In this document: one piece after another, positions 1 to 10,518 of the stretch
Layout of the letters: every line of letters starts with the position of its first letter
Numbering within the stretch: position 1 is the stretch's first letter
Origin: Candidatus Promineifilum breve
GTDB lineage: Bacteria; Chloroflexota; Anaerolineae; Promineifilales; Promineifilaceae
DNA length: 64,000 nucleotides
Direction: 5' to 3'
NCBI RefSeq assembly: GCF_900066015.1
Contig: NZ_LN890655.1
Coordinates: forward strand, 1 to 64,000
The notes under the pieces: generated by a model
The model's database searches: none
The model's input: only the letters and a program-made list of their open reading frames with translations
Told to the model about the DNA's origin: nothing
Program-made: the position numbers and the translations under genes

Positions 1-75
1 GGTCTGTGGTCTGTGGTCTGTGGTCAGCGGTCTTCATTCGTCATTCGTCATTCGTAATTCGTAATTCGTCATTCC
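1..75. repeat. Heptanucleotide repeat array upstream of HMG-CoA reductase
   Basis: The first 75 bases read in strict 7-base phase: GGTCTGT three times, GGTCAGC, GGTCTTC, then ATTCGTC/ATTCGTA five times. The unit changes gradually along the array while the phase is kept. It stops just before the ribosome binding site (AAGGAGA) of the next gene. Related arrays recur throughout the window. The class resembles the STRR heptamers known from cyanobacteria. Confidence 0.9.
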
Positions 76-87
76 AAGGAGACAATC

Positions 88-1632
<1,545 letters not shown>

Positions 1633-1690
1633 ATAGTGGGCAGTGGGTAGTGGGCTGATCACTGTCCACTGCCCACTGCCCACTACTCCC
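1633..1690. repeat. Inverted heptamer array, likely terminator hairpin
   Basis: Starts immediately after the reductase stop codon. AGTGGGC-type heptamers are followed after a short loop by their complements. The arms TAGTGGGCAGTGGG (1634-1647) and CCCACTGCCCACTA (1672-1685) are a perfect 14-bp inverted repeat. Position and fold suggest transcription termination. A TATAAT box at 1721-1726 may be the -10 element of the downstream hsd operon. Confidence 0.8.
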
Positions 1691-1781
1691 TTGTCAAGTC
1701 GTTTCGTAAGGGAGGGGGGTTATAATAACTCCAAATTCGCATGACCCTCGCGTCGTGCCGCGCTTGGGAGTACGTTCGTCA

Positions 1782-3803
1782 ATGGAGTCTACTCAGCTAA
1801 ATTGGATCGCCGGCTTCATCTGGAGTATTGCCGATGATGTCCTGCGCGACGTCTACACCCGCGGCAAGTATCGCGACATCATCTTGCCCATGACCGTCAT
1901 CCGCCGCCTGGATGCCGTATTGGAGCCGACCAAGGATGCCGTCCGATCGATGAAGACACAACTCGATACGGCCGGAGTCACCAACCAGGAAGCCGCGTTA
2001 CGCCACGCTGCGGGCCAGGCTTTCTACAATGCCTCGCCTTTTACGTTGAAGGACCTGAAATCACGCGCCAGGACTCACCAACTCAAGTCCGATTTCGAAG
2101 CCTATCTCGACGGTTTCTCATCCAACGTCCAGGATATCCTGCTCAAGTTCAAATTCCACAACCAGATCCAGACCCTGGTGGAGGCCGACATCCTCGGCAG
2201 CCTGATCGAGAAATTCCTAGACCCGGCCATCAACCTCAGCCCAGAGCCGGTGCGCGGGGCCAACGGCGACATCCGCGTCCCGGCGCTGGATAACCACGCG
2301 ATGGGCACGCTGTTCGAGGAGTTGATCCGCCGCTTCAACGAGGAAAACAACGAGGAGGCGGGCGAGCACTTCACGCCGCGCGACGTGGTGCGCCTGATGG
2401 CCGACCTCATCTTCCTGCCCATCGCCGACAAAATTCAATCGGGAACCTACCTGGTTTACGACGGCGCGTGCGGCACGGGCGGCATGTTGACCGTGGCTGA
2501 GGGGCGGCTGAGCGAATTGGCCGCCGCGCACGGTAATGACGTGTCTATCCACCTCTACGGCCAAGAGGTGAACCCGGAAACCTACGCCATTACCAAGGCC
2601 GATTTGCTGCTGAAGGGCGAGGGCGAGGAGGCCGAGAACTTCACCCTCGGCTCGACGCTGTCGCAGGATGGCTTCCCCGGCCGCGAATTCGACTTCATGC
2701 TCTCTAACCCGCCCTACGGCAAAAGCTGGAAGACTGACCTGGAGCGCATGGGCGGCAAGGCCGACTTGCGAGACCCACGCTTCATGATCAACCACAACGG
2801 CGACGGCGAGTTTAGCCTGCTCACCCGCTCGTCCGACGGCCAACTGATGTTCCTGGCCAACATGCTGTCGAAGATGAAGCAAGCCACGCCGCTGGGCAGC
2901 CGCATCGCCGAGGTGCATAATGGCTCGTCGCTCTTCACCGGCGACGCCGGGCAGGGGGAGAGCAATGTCCGGCAGTGGATCATCGAAAACGACTGGCTGG
3001 AGGCGATCATCGCCCTGCCGCTGAACATGTTCTACAACACCGGCATCGCCACCTACATCTGGGTGTTAGGCAACCGCAAGCCGGCCCACCGGCAGGGCAA
3101 GGTGCAGCTGATCGACGCCACCAGCTGGTATCGCTCGCTGCGCAAGAATTTGGGCAAGAAAAATTGCGAGCTGGCCCCGGAAGACATCGGCCGTATTGTC
3201 GAGACCTTCCTGGCCTTCGCGGAGACGGAACAGTCGAAGATTTTCCCCAATGCCGCCTTTGGCTACCACAAGGTCACGGTCGAGCGGCCGTTGCGGCTGC
3301 GGGACATCGACCCGGAACGAGCCTATACGACGAAGGAGATCAAGGGCCTGCTGGCTGAGGGGCGGCGCGCCGGCGGCAGCGACGACGAGGGGCTGCCGGT
3401 CATCCGCAAAATCCACAAGCCGGGCACGGCCGCCGACCCACTGCGCGGTCTGTTCTTGCTCCCCTCGCCTTCCGGGAGAGGGGCCGGGGGAGAGGGGCGC
3501 GTGGTCGAATACGAACCTGACCCCGATAAGCGCGACACGGAGCAAATCCCGCTGCTGGAGCCGATTACCGCGGATGCCGAAGACGGCGTCGAGGCTTTTA
3601 TCCGCCGCGAGGTGCTGCCCTACGCCCCCGACGCCTGGATCGACGCGTCCAAGACGAAGATCGGCTATGAGATCTCCTTCACCCGCCACTTCTACAAGCC
3701 CCCGCAACTGCGGACGCTGGAAGAAATCCGCGCCGATATTGAGGCACTGGAACGGGAGACGGAGGGGTTGTTGGATGAGATTTTAGTGGAGGTTGAGCAA
3801 TAA
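1782..3803 (+). CDS. hsdM: Type I restriction-modification DNA methyltransferase subunit HsdM
   Basis: Encodes 673 aa. HsdM is the N6-adenine methyltransferase subunit of a type I complex; with HsdS it modifies host DNA and with HsdR it restricts foreign DNA. An HsdM N-terminal helical region is followed by the SAM-binding motif YDGACGTGG (about residue 225) and the catalytic NPPYGKSW (about 309). ATG 1782 is preferred because MESTQLNW begins the family N-terminus; a GTG at 1755 is also open. An extra segment rich in Pro, Ser and Gly at about residues 557-575 comes from a palindromic DNA repeat (listed separately). The stop overlaps the next start by one base (TAATG), so the genes are translationally coupled. 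Confidence 0.93.
   Translation: MESTQLNWIAGFIWSIADDVLRDVYTRGKYRDIILPMTVIRRLDAVLEPTKDAVRSMKTQLDTAGVTNQEAALRHAAGQAFYNASPFTLKDLKSRARTHQLKSDFEAYLDGFSSNVQDILLKFKFHNQIQTLVEADILGSLIEKFLDPAINLSPEPVRGANGDIRVPALDNHAMGTLFEELIRRFNEENNEEAGEHFTPRDVVRLMADLIFLPIADKIQSGTYLVYDGACGTGGMLTVAEGRLSELAAAHGNDVSIHLYGQEVNPETYAITKADLLLKGEGEEAENFTLGSTLSQDGFPGREFDFMLSNPPYGKSWKTDLERMGGKADLRDPRFMINHNGDGEFSLLTRSSDGQLMFLANMLSKMKQATPLGSRIAEVHNGSSLFTGDAGQGESNVRQWIIENDWLEAIIALPLNMFYNTGIATYIWVLGNRKPAHRQGKVQLIDATSWYRSLRKNLGKKNCELAPEDIGRIVETFLAFAETEQSKIFPNAAFGYHKVTVERPLRLRDIDPERAYTTKEIKGLLAEGRRAGGSDDEGLPVIRKIHKPGTAADPLRGLFLLPSPSGRGAGGEGRVVEYEPDPDKRDTEQIPLLEPITADAEDGVEAFIRREVLPYAPDAWIDASKTKIGYEISFTRHFYKPPQLRTLEEIRADIEALERETEGLLDEILVEVEQ
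3457..3500. repeat. Palindromic C/G-rich repeat inserted in frame in hsdM
   Basis: A C-rich then G-rich stretch can pair, for example CCCCTC at 3461-3466 with GAGGGG at 3478-3483. It is translated as PSPSGRGAGGEG inside HsdM, a composition unlike the surrounding methyltransferase. Similar C-rich/G-rich palindromes lie between genes at 51582-51709. The reading frame is intact across it. Confidence 0.65.
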
Positions 3804-5650
3804 TGGGCGAGATAAGAGGCGACGGTCGCACGGTTCGTGACTTGCTGGATGATAAGAAATATGCCATCGACTACTACCAGCGTGATTACAAGTGGGAAAC
3901 CAAGCACATCATCGAACTGATTGAGGATCTGTCCGTCAAATTCCTTGAGGATTACAAACCTTCTCACCCTCGCACGGAAGTGGGGAAATATGGCCACTAC
4001 TTCCTGGGATCGATCATCATCAGCCGCAAGGAAAACACGAGTTACATTGTTGATGGTCAGCAGCGCCTGACTAGTCTGACGCTGTTGCTCATCTTCCTGC
4101 GCAATCTTCAGCAAGAACGTGAGGATCAGGTCAATGTTGATGGGTTAATTTATTCCGAAAAGTATGGGGTCAAGTCTTTCAACATCGCCGTGGATGAACA
4201 CGAACGCGAAGCAGCCATGAAGGCATTGTTCGAGCGGGAGTCTTACACGATCAACGGCGCTTCGGTCTCGGATTCCGTCCGCAACCTCATCGCTCGCTAC
4301 CAGGATATCGTAGAGAATTTCCCGGAGGAATTGTCAGACAAGGCCTTGCCTTATTTTATCGACTGGTTGTTAGAAAACGTCCATCTGGTCGAGATCACCG
4401 CCTTCTCGGATAATGATGCTTACACCATATTCGAAACAATGAACGATCGCGGTCTTTCTCTTAGCCCGACCGACATGCTCAAGGGTTATTTGTTGGCCTA
4501 TATCGACGATGACCGGCAAACGATCGAGGCCAATAATCTATGGAAAAAACATGTACAGGCGTTGGGTGAGTTCAGTAAGGATGCGCCGGCAGACAGTATC
4601 AAAGCCTGGTTGCGCAGTCAGTATGCCGAGAAGATAAGAGAGACCAAGAAAGGCGCACTCCCGGAAGATTTCGATCTGATCGCGACCGAGTTTCATCGGT
4701 GGGTGCGCGACAACCGCAAGTCCTTGGGGCTGCAAGCCAGCGATGACTTTGTCAATTTCATTAAACGGGACTTTGATTTCTACGCTCGCCAATATTTGGA
4801 TTTGCTGAAAGCTTCCCAGACCCTCGTGCCCGGCTTGGAGCGTGTTTATTACAACGCTCAACACGGTTTTACTTTGCAGTATATGTTGCTGCTGGCGCCG
4901 CTAAAACCGGGTGATAAATTGGAAACCATTCGCCGGAAAGTGGGCCTCGTAGCGCATTACCTCGATATTCTGCTCACGTGGCGGTTGTGGAACTACCGCA
5001 GCATCGTCTATTCCACCATGCGCAATGCGATTTTTGTCACGACAAAAGAAATTCGCGGCCTGGAATCGGACGAGTTGGCTGTCAGGCTGCACGAGAAGTT
5101 GGCGGCCGAGACGGAGACGTTTGCCTCAAATGAGCGGCTGGGGATGCACCAGCAAAACCGCTGGTACCTGCATCGCATCCTGGCCCGGATGACGGCCTAC
5201 ATCGAGGTCCAGTCCGGCGAACCGTCGCATTATCTGGAGTATGTCAACCCCGCCACAAAAAATCGTTATGAAGTGGAGCACATCTGGGCCGACAAACCGG
5301 ACCGACATGTGAAAGAATTTCCGAATCCGGCCGACTTTTACGAACAACGGAACCGGATTGGCGGCTTGTTGCTGTTGCCGCGCAAGTTCAACGCCAGCTA
5401 TGGCGATTTGTCCTATGAAAAGAAGCTAAAGAATTATTTCAGCCAGAATCTGCTGGCCCGCAGCCTGCACGCCCATTGCTACGATCACAACCCCGGCTTT
5501 TTACAGTTTATCCAACGGTCAGGGCTGCCGTTCCGAGCCTACGATCACTTCTGTAAGGCTGACATGGACGAGCGCCAGCTGCTTTACCGGTTGCTGGCTG
5601 AGCAGGTCTGGAATCCCGCTGACCTGTTGCCGGATGGCAACTCCGCATGA
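3803..5650 (+). CDS. DUF262/HNH (GmrSD-like) protein inside the type I RM operon
   Basis: Encodes 615 aa. The N-terminal DUF262 (ParB-like, GmrS-type) domain is shown by YYQRDYKW at about residue 24 and the signature VDGQQRLTSL at about 82-91. The C-terminal region has the DUF1524/GmrD-type HNH pattern: VEHIW at about 490, then an NRIGGLLLL segment and a downstream Asn/Lys-rich helix. GmrSD-family proteins are NTP-dependent nucleases that cut modified phage DNA. The gene overlaps hsdM by one base and hsdS by four (ATGA), so it is an operon member rather than a bystander. It may add restriction of modified DNA, or regulate the type I complex; the sequence does not decide. AT content is higher than in hsdM and hsdR, suggesting separate acquisition. 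Confidence 0.85.
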   Translation: MGEIRGDGRTVRDLLDDKKYAIDYYQRDYKWETKHIIELIEDLSVKFLEDYKPSHPRTEVGKYGHYFLGSIIISRKENTSYIVDGQQRLTSLTLLLIFLRNLQQEREDQVNVDGLIYSEKYGVKSFNIAVDEHEREAAMKALFERESYTINGASVSDSVRNLIARYQDIVENFPEELSDKALPYFIDWLLENVHLVEITAFSDNDAYTIFETMNDRGLSLSPTDMLKGYLLAYIDDDRQTIEANNLWKKHVQALGEFSKDAPADSIKAWLRSQYAEKIRETKKGALPEDFDLIATEFHRWVRDNRKSLGLQASDDFVNFIKRDFDFYARQYLDLLKASQTLVPGLERVYYNAQHGFTLQYMLLLAPLKPGDKLETIRRKVGLVAHYLDILLTWRLWNYRSIVYSTMRNAIFVTTKEIRGLESDELAVRLHEKLAAETETFASNERLGMHQQNRWYLHRILARMTAYIEVQSGEPSHYLEYVNPATKNRYEVEHIWADKPDRHVKEFPNPADFYEQRNRIGGLLLLPRKFNASYGDLSYEKKLKNYFSQNLLARSLHAHCYDHNPGFLQFIQRSGLPFRAYDHFCKADMDERQLLYRLLAEQVWNPADLLPDGNSA

Positions 5651-7092
5651 CGCCTCGCCTTAAATCCTACCCCACCTATAAGGACTCCGGCGTTCCCTGG
5701 CTGGGCGACGTTCCGGCGCATTGGAAAGTTCGCAAACAACGCCAAGTTGTCAAATTATTGGTCAGTAATGTCGATAAACACTCTTTTGAGAACGAAAAAG
5801 CCGTTCGGCTTTGCAACTATGTCGACGTTTATAAGCACGATCGGATCACCGAACGGTTGCACTTTATGAAGGCAACAGCCACCGAGGATGAAATTAATCG
5901 CTTCCGTCTAAGAGAAGGCGATGTGCTGGTTACAAAAGATTCAGAGAGTTGGAATGATATTGGTGTGCCCGCTTTAGTCGAATATACGGCTGACGATCTG
6001 GTCTGTGGTTATCACTTAGCCATCTTGCGCCCTCATACCGAGCAGATAATTGGCGTATATCTCCTTCGTGCGATCCAGAGTCAAGGAGTTGCTTCGCAAT
6101 ACTATATTTCGGCAAACGGGGTTACGCGATATGGCTTGACGCATCAGGGCATCAAGAACGTCCAAATTCCAATTCCACCCCTTCCCGAACAACACGCCAT
6201 CGCCCGCTACCTCGATCACATCGACGCCCGCATCAAACGCGCCATTCGCGCCAAGCGCAAGCTGATCGCCCTGCTGAACGAGCAGAAGCAGGCCATCATC
6301 CACCGCGCCGTCACCCGCGGCCTCGACCCGGATGTCCCGCTGCGGCCGTCGGGCGTGGAATGGCTGGGGGATATTCCGGCGCATTGGGAGGTACGACGAG
6401 TTAAGCAGGTGTCTCAGATTTTGCGGGGGAAGTTCACACATCGTCCGAGAAATGATCCATCATTTTATGATGGGCCATATCCGTTCATTCAAACTGGTGA
6501 AGTATCTCGCGCGGAAAAATCTATCCTTGGATACCGGCAAACATTGAATGAGCGTGGGTTTGCAGTAAGTAAGCTCTTCCCTGCAGGAACACTCGTCATG
6601 ACAATCGCTGCTAATATTGGGGACGTTGCAGTACTAGATTTTGATGCCTGTTTTCCTGACAGCATTGTCGGGCTTGTTCCCCTAAATATTATTGAACGTG
6701 ATTATCTATATTATGTTTTTCTTTCTATGAAACTTGAGTTGTTGCGAGAAGCCCCTGTTAACACGCAGGGCAACCTTAATATTGATCGTATAGGAGGCCA
6801 AAGCTTACCGCTACCGCCAATGCTTGAACAGAAATTAATAATGAAGAAAATTGAGGTGGATACGACTGAAGTAAGTGCCGCGATGCGTCGCACGAAACAA
6901 CAAATCGACCTCATCCGCGAATACCGCACCCGTCTCATCGCCGACGTGGTGACCGGCAAGCTGGACGTGCGGGCGGCGGCGGCCGGGCTGCCGGAGGAAT
7001 TGGAGGAGATCGAGCCGGACGCGACCGAGGCGGAAGAGATCGATCTCGACGCCGAGCCGGCTGAGTGGGAGGATGAGAGCGATGCCCCATAG
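5647..7092 (+). CDS. hsdS: Type I restriction enzyme specificity subunit HsdS
   Basis: Encodes 481 aa. HsdS recognises the bipartite DNA target for the complex. Two target-recognition domains are each introduced by a GVPWLGDVPAHW / GVEWLGDIPAHW motif (about residues 15 and 235). They are separated by a conserved helical spacer (PPLPEQHAIARYLDHID onward, about 178-215). The C-terminus is acidic. The two recognition domains (about 5760-6150 and 6400-6880) are clearly more AT-rich than the spacers, as expected for domains exchanged by recombination. The start lies in an ATGA overlap with the preceding gene. Confidence 0.93.
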   Translation: MTPRLKSYPTYKDSGVPWLGDVPAHWKVRKQRQVVKLLVSNVDKHSFENEKAVRLCNYVDVYKHDRITERLHFMKATATEDEINRFRLREGDVLVTKDSESWNDIGVPALVEYTADDLVCGYHLAILRPHTEQIIGVYLLRAIQSQGVASQYYISANGVTRYGLTHQGIKNVQIPIPPLPEQHAIARYLDHIDARIKRAIRAKRKLIALLNEQKQAIIHRAVTRGLDPDVPLRPSGVEWLGDIPAHWEVRRVKQVSQILRGKFTHRPRNDPSFYDGPYPFIQTGEVSRAEKSILGYRQTLNERGFAVSKLFPAGTLVMTIAANIGDVAVLDFDACFPDSIVGLVPLNIIERDYLYYVFLSMKLELLREAPVNTQGNLNIDRIGGQSLPLPPMLEQKLIMKKIEVDTTEVSAAMRRTKQQIDLIREYRTRLIADVVTGKLDVRAAAAGLPEELEEIEPDATEAEEIDLDAEPAEWEDESDAP

Positions 7093-10063
7093 CGACACCA
7101 GCGAAAAGGAACTGGAGCGAATTATCGTCGCGGCGATGATCGGGCGCGACACGGCCGAGGATGGCCGGCCGCCGGCGGCCGCCGGTGAGTCGTTGCCGGG
7201 TCTCGGCGGCTACGTTGAGGGCAACGCCGCCGAATACGACCGCGACCACGCCGTCGATCTGGGCAAGCTGCTGGCCTTCCTGCACGCCACCCAGCCGGCG
7301 ATCGTCGAGCAATTCGATCTGGAAAAGGATGGCCCCCGGCGCAAGACGTTCCTCAACCGCCTGCAAGGGGAGATCGCCAGGCGCGGCGTCATCGATGTAC
7401 TGCGCAAGGGGCTGAAGCATGGCCCGGCGGATGTCGATCTGTTCTACGGCGCGCCCACTCCCGGCAACGTCAAGGCCGAGCGCCTCTACCGTGAAAACGT
7501 CTTCAGCGTCACTCGCCAGTTGCAGTACAGCAAGGACGCCACGAAGCTGGCCCTCGATCTGTGCCTGTTCATCAACGGCCTGCCCGTCTTCACCTTCGAA
7601 CTGAAGAACCGACTGACCAAGCAGACCGTCGAGGACGCCGTGGAACAGTATCGCCGCGACCGCGACCCGCGCGAACTGCTATTCCAGTTCAAGCGCTGTG
7701 TGGCCCACTTCGCCGTCGATGACCAGGAGGTGCGCTTCTGCACCGAGCTAAAAGGCAAGGCGTCGTGGTTCCTGCCCTTTAACCGGGGCTACCAGGACGG
7801 CCGGGGCAACCCGCCCAACCCCGAAGGCCTTAAGACGGCCTACCTGTGGGAGCGCATCCTGAGCCGCGAGGGACTGACCGACATCCTGGAGAATTACGCC
7901 CAGGTCGTGGCCGAGAAGGACGACCGCAGCGGCAAGAAGCGCGAGAAGCAGATCTTCCCCCGCTATCACCAGTTGGACGTGGTGCGGGCCTTGCTGGCCG
8001 ACGCGGCGGCCAACGGCGCGGGCCGGCGGTATCTCATCCAGCACTCGGCCGGCAGCGGCAAGAGCAATTCCATCGCCTGGCTGGCCCACCAGCTTGTCGG
8101 GCTGGAGCAGGGCAGCCGGCGGGTCTTCGATTCGGTCGTCGTCGTCACCGACCGGCGCGTGCTCGACAAGCAGATCAAGGACACCATCAAGCAGTTCGCC
8201 CAGGTGTCATCGGTCGTCGGCCACGCCGAACGCTCCGGCGATCTGCGCCGTTTCATCTCCGAGGGCAAGAAGATCATCATCACCACGGTGCAGAAGTTCC
8301 CGTTCGTCGTCAACGAGATAGGCGATGATCATAGGGGCCGGACGTTCGCCATCCTGATCGATGAGGCTCACAGCAGCCAGAGCGGCCGCACGGCGGGCAC
8401 AATGAATGAGACGCTGGCCGACGTGGACGAGAACGACTACGAGGACGAGATCAACCGCGTCATGGAGTCGCGCAAGATGCTGCCCAACGCCGGCTACTTC
8501 GCCTTCACCGCCACGCCCAAGAACAAGACATTGGAGATCTTCGGCGAGTCGTTTGAGGAAGGCGGCGTCGTCAAGCGGCGGCCGTTCCACAGCTACACCA
8601 TGAAGCAGGCCATCCAGGAGGGGTTCATCCTCGACGTGTTGCAGAACTATACGCCGGTTGCCTGCTACTACCGCCTGATCAAGAAAGTTGCGGACGATCC
8701 CGAATTCGACATCAACAAAGCGCAAAAGAAGCTGCGCCGCTACGTGGAAGGGCATCAATATGCAATCCGCCAGAAGGCCGAGATCATGGTCGACCACTTC
8801 CACGAGCAGGTCATCGCCAAAAACAAAATCGGCGGGCAGGCGCGGGCGATGGTAGTAACGGGTGGCATCCGTCGCGCCATCGACTACTTCCACGCTATCC
8901 GCGCCTATCTGCAAGAACGCAAAAGCCCCTACCAGGCCATCGTCGCCTTCTCCGGTGAGCACGAGTACGGCGGCGCGAAGGTGTCGGAGGCGTCGCTCAA
9001 TGGTTTCTCCAGCAATCTGATCGCCGAAAAGATTCAGGAAGACCCCTACCGCTTCCTGGTGGTGGCCGACAAGTTCCAGACCGGCTATGACGAGCCGCTG
9101 TTGCACACGATGTACGTGGACAAAATTCTGTCCGGCATCAAGGCCGTGCAGACGCTGTCGCGGCTGAACCGGGCGCACCCCCAGAAGCATGACACCTTTA
9201 TCCTCGACTTCGCCAACGACGCCGACACCATCCAGGCCTCATTCGAACCATACTACCGCACGACCATCCTGAGCGAGGAAACTGATCCCAACAAGCTCCA
9301 TGACCTGAAGGCCGGCCTCGATGGCTACCAGGTCTACGACTGGGAACAGGTGGCCGGGCTGGTGAACCTGTACCTGGGCGGAGCCGATCGCGACAAGCTT
9401 GACCCCATCCTCGATAGTTGCGTCGCCGTCTACAACGATCTCGATGAGGATGGGCAGGTCGATTTTAAAAGCAAGGCCAAGGCCTTCGTGCGCACCTATA
9501 ACTTCCTGTCTTCGATCCTGCCCTATAGCAATGCTGACTGGGAGCGGCTGGCGACCTTCCTCAACTTCCTGATCCCCAAGCTGCCCGCCCCGCGCGAGGA
9601 CGACCTGTCGAAGGGCATTCTGGAGGCTATCGACATGGATAGCTACCGCGCCGAAGTGCGGTCGACGATCAACATCGCCCTGGCCGATGAGGATGCCGAG
9701 ATCGGGCCAGTGCCGGTGGAGGGGGGAGGGTATAAAGCGGAACAGGAGTTGGACCGGCTGTCCAGTATCCTTCAGACATTCAACGACATATTTGGCAGCA
9801 TTGAATGGCGCGACGTGGACAAAATAGGCAAGGTGATCAGCGAGGAGATACCTAACAAAGTGGCCGCCGATCAGGCGTATCAGAACGCAATGAAAAATTC
9901 GGACAAGCAAAATGCTCGCATTGAGCACGATTTCGCGCTTCAGCGGGTCATCTTGTCCCTGCTCGCGGACCATGCCGAGCTAAATCACCAATTTTCCGAT
10001 AATCCATCCTTCAAGAAATGGTTAGCGGACACCGTTTTTGCGGTCACGTATGAGACAAACTGA
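7082..10063 (+). CDS. hsdR: Type I restriction endonuclease subunit HsdR
   Basis: Encodes 993 aa from ATG 7082; an in-frame ATG at 7073 adds three residues. HsdR translocates and cleaves unmodified DNA. The N-terminal PD-(D/E)xK nuclease core is visible as LDLCLFINGLPVFTFELKN (FELKN at about residue 171). It is followed by an SF2 translocase with Walker A SAGSGKS (about 320), DEAH box LIDEAHSS (about 425) and FTATPKNKT, and a helical C-terminal domain. The start overlaps the 3' end of hsdS by 11 bases. All motifs are intact, so the system looks functional. Confidence 0.95.
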   Translation: MPHSDTSEKELERIIVAAMIGRDTAEDGRPPAAAGESLPGLGGYVEGNAAEYDRDHAVDLGKLLAFLHATQPAIVEQFDLEKDGPRRKTFLNRLQGEIARRGVIDVLRKGLKHGPADVDLFYGAPTPGNVKAERLYRENVFSVTRQLQYSKDATKLALDLCLFINGLPVFTFELKNRLTKQTVEDAVEQYRRDRDPRELLFQFKRCVAHFAVDDQEVRFCTELKGKASWFLPFNRGYQDGRGNPPNPEGLKTAYLWERILSREGLTDILENYAQVVAEKDDRSGKKREKQIFPRYHQLDVVRALLADAAANGAGRRYLIQHSAGSGKSNSIAWLAHQLVGLEQGSRRVFDSVVVVTDRRVLDKQIKDTIKQFAQVSSVVGHAERSGDLRRFISEGKKIIITTVQKFPFVVNEIGDDHRGRTFAILIDEAHSSQSGRTAGTMNETLADVDENDYEDEINRVMESRKMLPNAGYFAFTATPKNKTLEIFGESFEEGGVVKRRPFHSYTMKQAIQEGFILDVLQNYTPVACYYRLIKKVADDPEFDINKAQKKLRRYVEGHQYAIRQKAEIMVDHFHEQVIAKNKIGGQARAMVVTGGIRRAIDYFHAIRAYLQERKSPYQAIVAFSGEHEYGGAKVSEASLNGFSSNLIAEKIQEDPYRFLVVADKFQTGYDEPLLHTMYVDKILSGIKAVQTLSRLNRAHPQKHDTFILDFANDADTIQASFEPYYRTTILSEETDPNKLHDLKAGLDGYQVYDWEQVAGLVNLYLGGADRDKLDPILDSCVAVYNDLDEDGQVDFKSKAKAFVRTYNFLSSILPYSNADWERLATFLNFLIPKLPAPREDDLSKGILEAIDMDSYRAEVRSTINIALADEDAEIGPVPVEGGGYKAEQELDRLSSILQTFNDIFGSIEWRDVDKIGKVISEEIPNKVAADQAYQNAMKNSDKQNARIEHDFALQRVILSLLADHAELNHQFSDNPSFKKWLADTVFAVTYETN

Positions 10064-10159
10064 TGATACCCTCAGCGCACCTTATTTAATTCTATTTTCC
10101 CCAATTGTAAGTCCATCCTGGCTGCTGCCAATCGTACGCCCTCCCCCTCCCGCCAATAA

Positions 10160-10192
10160 ACAAACTGGCCGGCGCCCCTCACGCCGGCCAAA
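10160..10192 (-). terminator. Hairpin terminator after the Lys-rich mini-gene
   Basis: TGGCCGGCG (10166-10174) and CGCCGGCCA (10182-10190) form a perfect 9-bp stem with a 7-base loop. Read on the minus strand it is followed by AGTTTGTTTATT, a T-rich run. It sits just beyond the stop of the minus-strand gene at 10214 and could also stop transcripts from hsdR. Confidence 0.6.
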
Positions 10193-10213
10193 CCGCCTAT
10201 CGCGCGGCACTGC

Positions 10214-10327
10214 TTAACTCGAACCTTTCTTCTGTTCCTTCTGCTTCTTCTGCTCCTGCTTTTCCTTGATGCTCTTCTTCGGCTTGTTCTTGTCGGTTCC
10301 CTTCTTCTTGTCTCCACTCTTGGGCAT
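10214..10327 (-). CDS. Lysine-rich 37-residue mini-protein
   Basis: Starts MPKSGDKKKGTDKNKPKK and is mostly Lys, Gln, Glu and Ser, with no hydrophobic core. ATG 10327 is chosen because AAGGAG lies 7 bases upstream (AAGGAGAAATATC-ATG); longer upstream starts would add residues with no ribosome site. A TATAAT box lies at 10413-10418 on this strand and a hairpin terminator follows, so it looks like an autonomous small gene. The composition suggests a disordered nucleic-acid-binding peptide. Function unknown. Confidence 0.6.
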   Translation of the reverse strand: MPKSGDKKKGTDKNKPKKSIKEKQEQKKQKEQKKGSS

Positions 10328-10437
10328 GATATTTCTCCTTTCGACACTGAATTGATTGACCGCGGCGGGCCGTCCGGCGGTGGGAGGGGGGTCCGTCGCC
10401 CGCCACGACACTATTATAATGGCAGATCGGCAAATAG

Positions 10438-10518
10438 GAATGACGAATGACGAATGACAAATGACGAATTAAGAATCACTCTCTTCATTCGTCATTCGTC
10501 ATTCGTCATTCGTCATTT
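10438..10518. repeat. Opposed-arm heptamer array overlapping the decarboxylase 3' end
   Basis: Left arm of GAATGAC-type heptamers (10438-10470), a short loop, then a right arm of ATTCGTC heptamers (10487-10518). The arms are complementary and would form a long hairpin. The right arm encodes the last residues MTNDE and the TGA stop of the minus-strand decarboxylase gene. Confidence 0.85.

Noticed and set aside
1-75. CRISPR array suggested by the closely spaced repeats
   Set aside because: Units are only 7 bases, contiguous and without unique spacers, and no cas genes are in the window.
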